From an uncultured bacterium (lineage in GTDB: Bacteria; Verrucomicrobiota; Lentisphaeria; Victivallales; UBA1829), in NCBI GenBank assembly GCA_902774245.1, contig CACYHQ010000006.1, positions 1 through 64,000 on the forward strand: 64,000 nucleotides of DNA, in the 5' to 3' direction. Numbering within the stretch: position 1 is the stretch's first letter; each line of letters opens with the position of its first letter. This document shows, one piece after another, positions 63,891-64,000 of this stretch. Both the position numbers and the translations under genes were made by a program. The notes beneath the pieces were generated by a model. The model searched no databases, was not told where the DNA came from, and worked only from the letters and a program-made list of their open reading frames with translations.

Positions 63891-64000
63891 ATGATCCATC
63901 CACTCAACCGTAGCTCTTCCCCGCCGTCCTGTCACGGGCGGCAGGGAGCGGAATCAACCGGGCTTGCCAGTTATCACGCCTCAATGCGGAACTCCTGCAA
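63891..64000 (+). CDS. Possible start of a further gene (cut by window edge)
   Basis: An ATG at 63891 opens a frame that stays open to the edge (MIHPLNRSSSPPSCHGRQG...). GAGGAG is only two to three bases upstream, too close for an ideal site. No family is recognisable from 36 residues, so this is uncertain. Confidence 0.25.
   Translation, partial: MIHPLNRSSSPPSCHGRQGAESTGLASYHASMRNSC

Overview
The window looks like a chromosomal segment of a GC-rich, Gram-negative-type bacterium of the PVC group, most likely Lentisphaerota-like. This is inferred, not proven, from three things: an EF-Tu whose switch I lacks the usual RGITI core, which I recall seeing in Verrucomicrobia and relatives; short secreted proteins ending in a G-x-P-L-P / membrane helix / Arg-Lys tail like PEP-CTERM signals; and LpxA, which implies lipid A. 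No phage, integrase, insertion sequence or CRISPR array is visible.

Layout. 1-14.4 kb (minus strand) is the information-processing cluster: tRNA-Thr, tuf, rpmG, tRNA-Trp, secE, nusG, rplK, rplA, rplJ, rplL, rpoB, rpoC, rpsL, rpsG (cut by the edge). 14.6-25.8 kb is mixed: a TRL-like lipoprotein, an SF1 helicase, an LD-carboxypeptidase, a site-2-type protease, a Gly/Arg-rich anchored protein, a lower-GC flippase, an HExxH membrane protein overlapping a NIF3 protein, a GT4 glycosyltransferase and tRNA-Cys. 26.0-27.5 kb is a MEMO-AMMECR1 fusion.

27.5-35.3 kb is the most unusual part. Two tandem modules each hold a conserved intergenic element with 30 identical bases, a sigma70-type promoter, one or two small secreted proteins with a G-x-P-L-P C-terminal anchor, and a large membrane-anchored TPR-like protein. 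The two large proteins are paralogues. I read this as a duplicated cell-surface system related in logic to PEP-CTERM/exosortase systems.

35.4-38.2 kb is a znuACB zinc importer with His-rich loops and a palindrome just downstream of its -10 box. 38.3-43.7 kb is tig, clpP, clpX, eda and prfB. 44.0-46.2 kb is a one-chain fusion of a 2-hydroxyacyl-CoA dehydratase activator and a dehydratase-like domain, with an extra Cys cluster. 46.4-50.8 kb is a ManA homologue that has lost most zinc ligands, argS and a membrane GT2 glycosyltransferase. 51.0-59.9 kb is lpxA, a lipoprotein, a 1441-residue two-domain glycogen debranching enzyme, lepA and an enlarged lepB. 60.1-63.9 kb is a WbpE-like sugar aminotransferase, a TIGR04076 protein, a Sel1-repeat lipoprotein and an anchored protein of unknown function.

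Promoters across the window share one form, TTGnnn - 16 to 18 bases - TATATT (or close variants), usually with a G-rich spacer end. Two drug-target positions carry residues seen in resistant mutants of other species: S12 Arg88 and RpoB Asn460 (E. coli His526).
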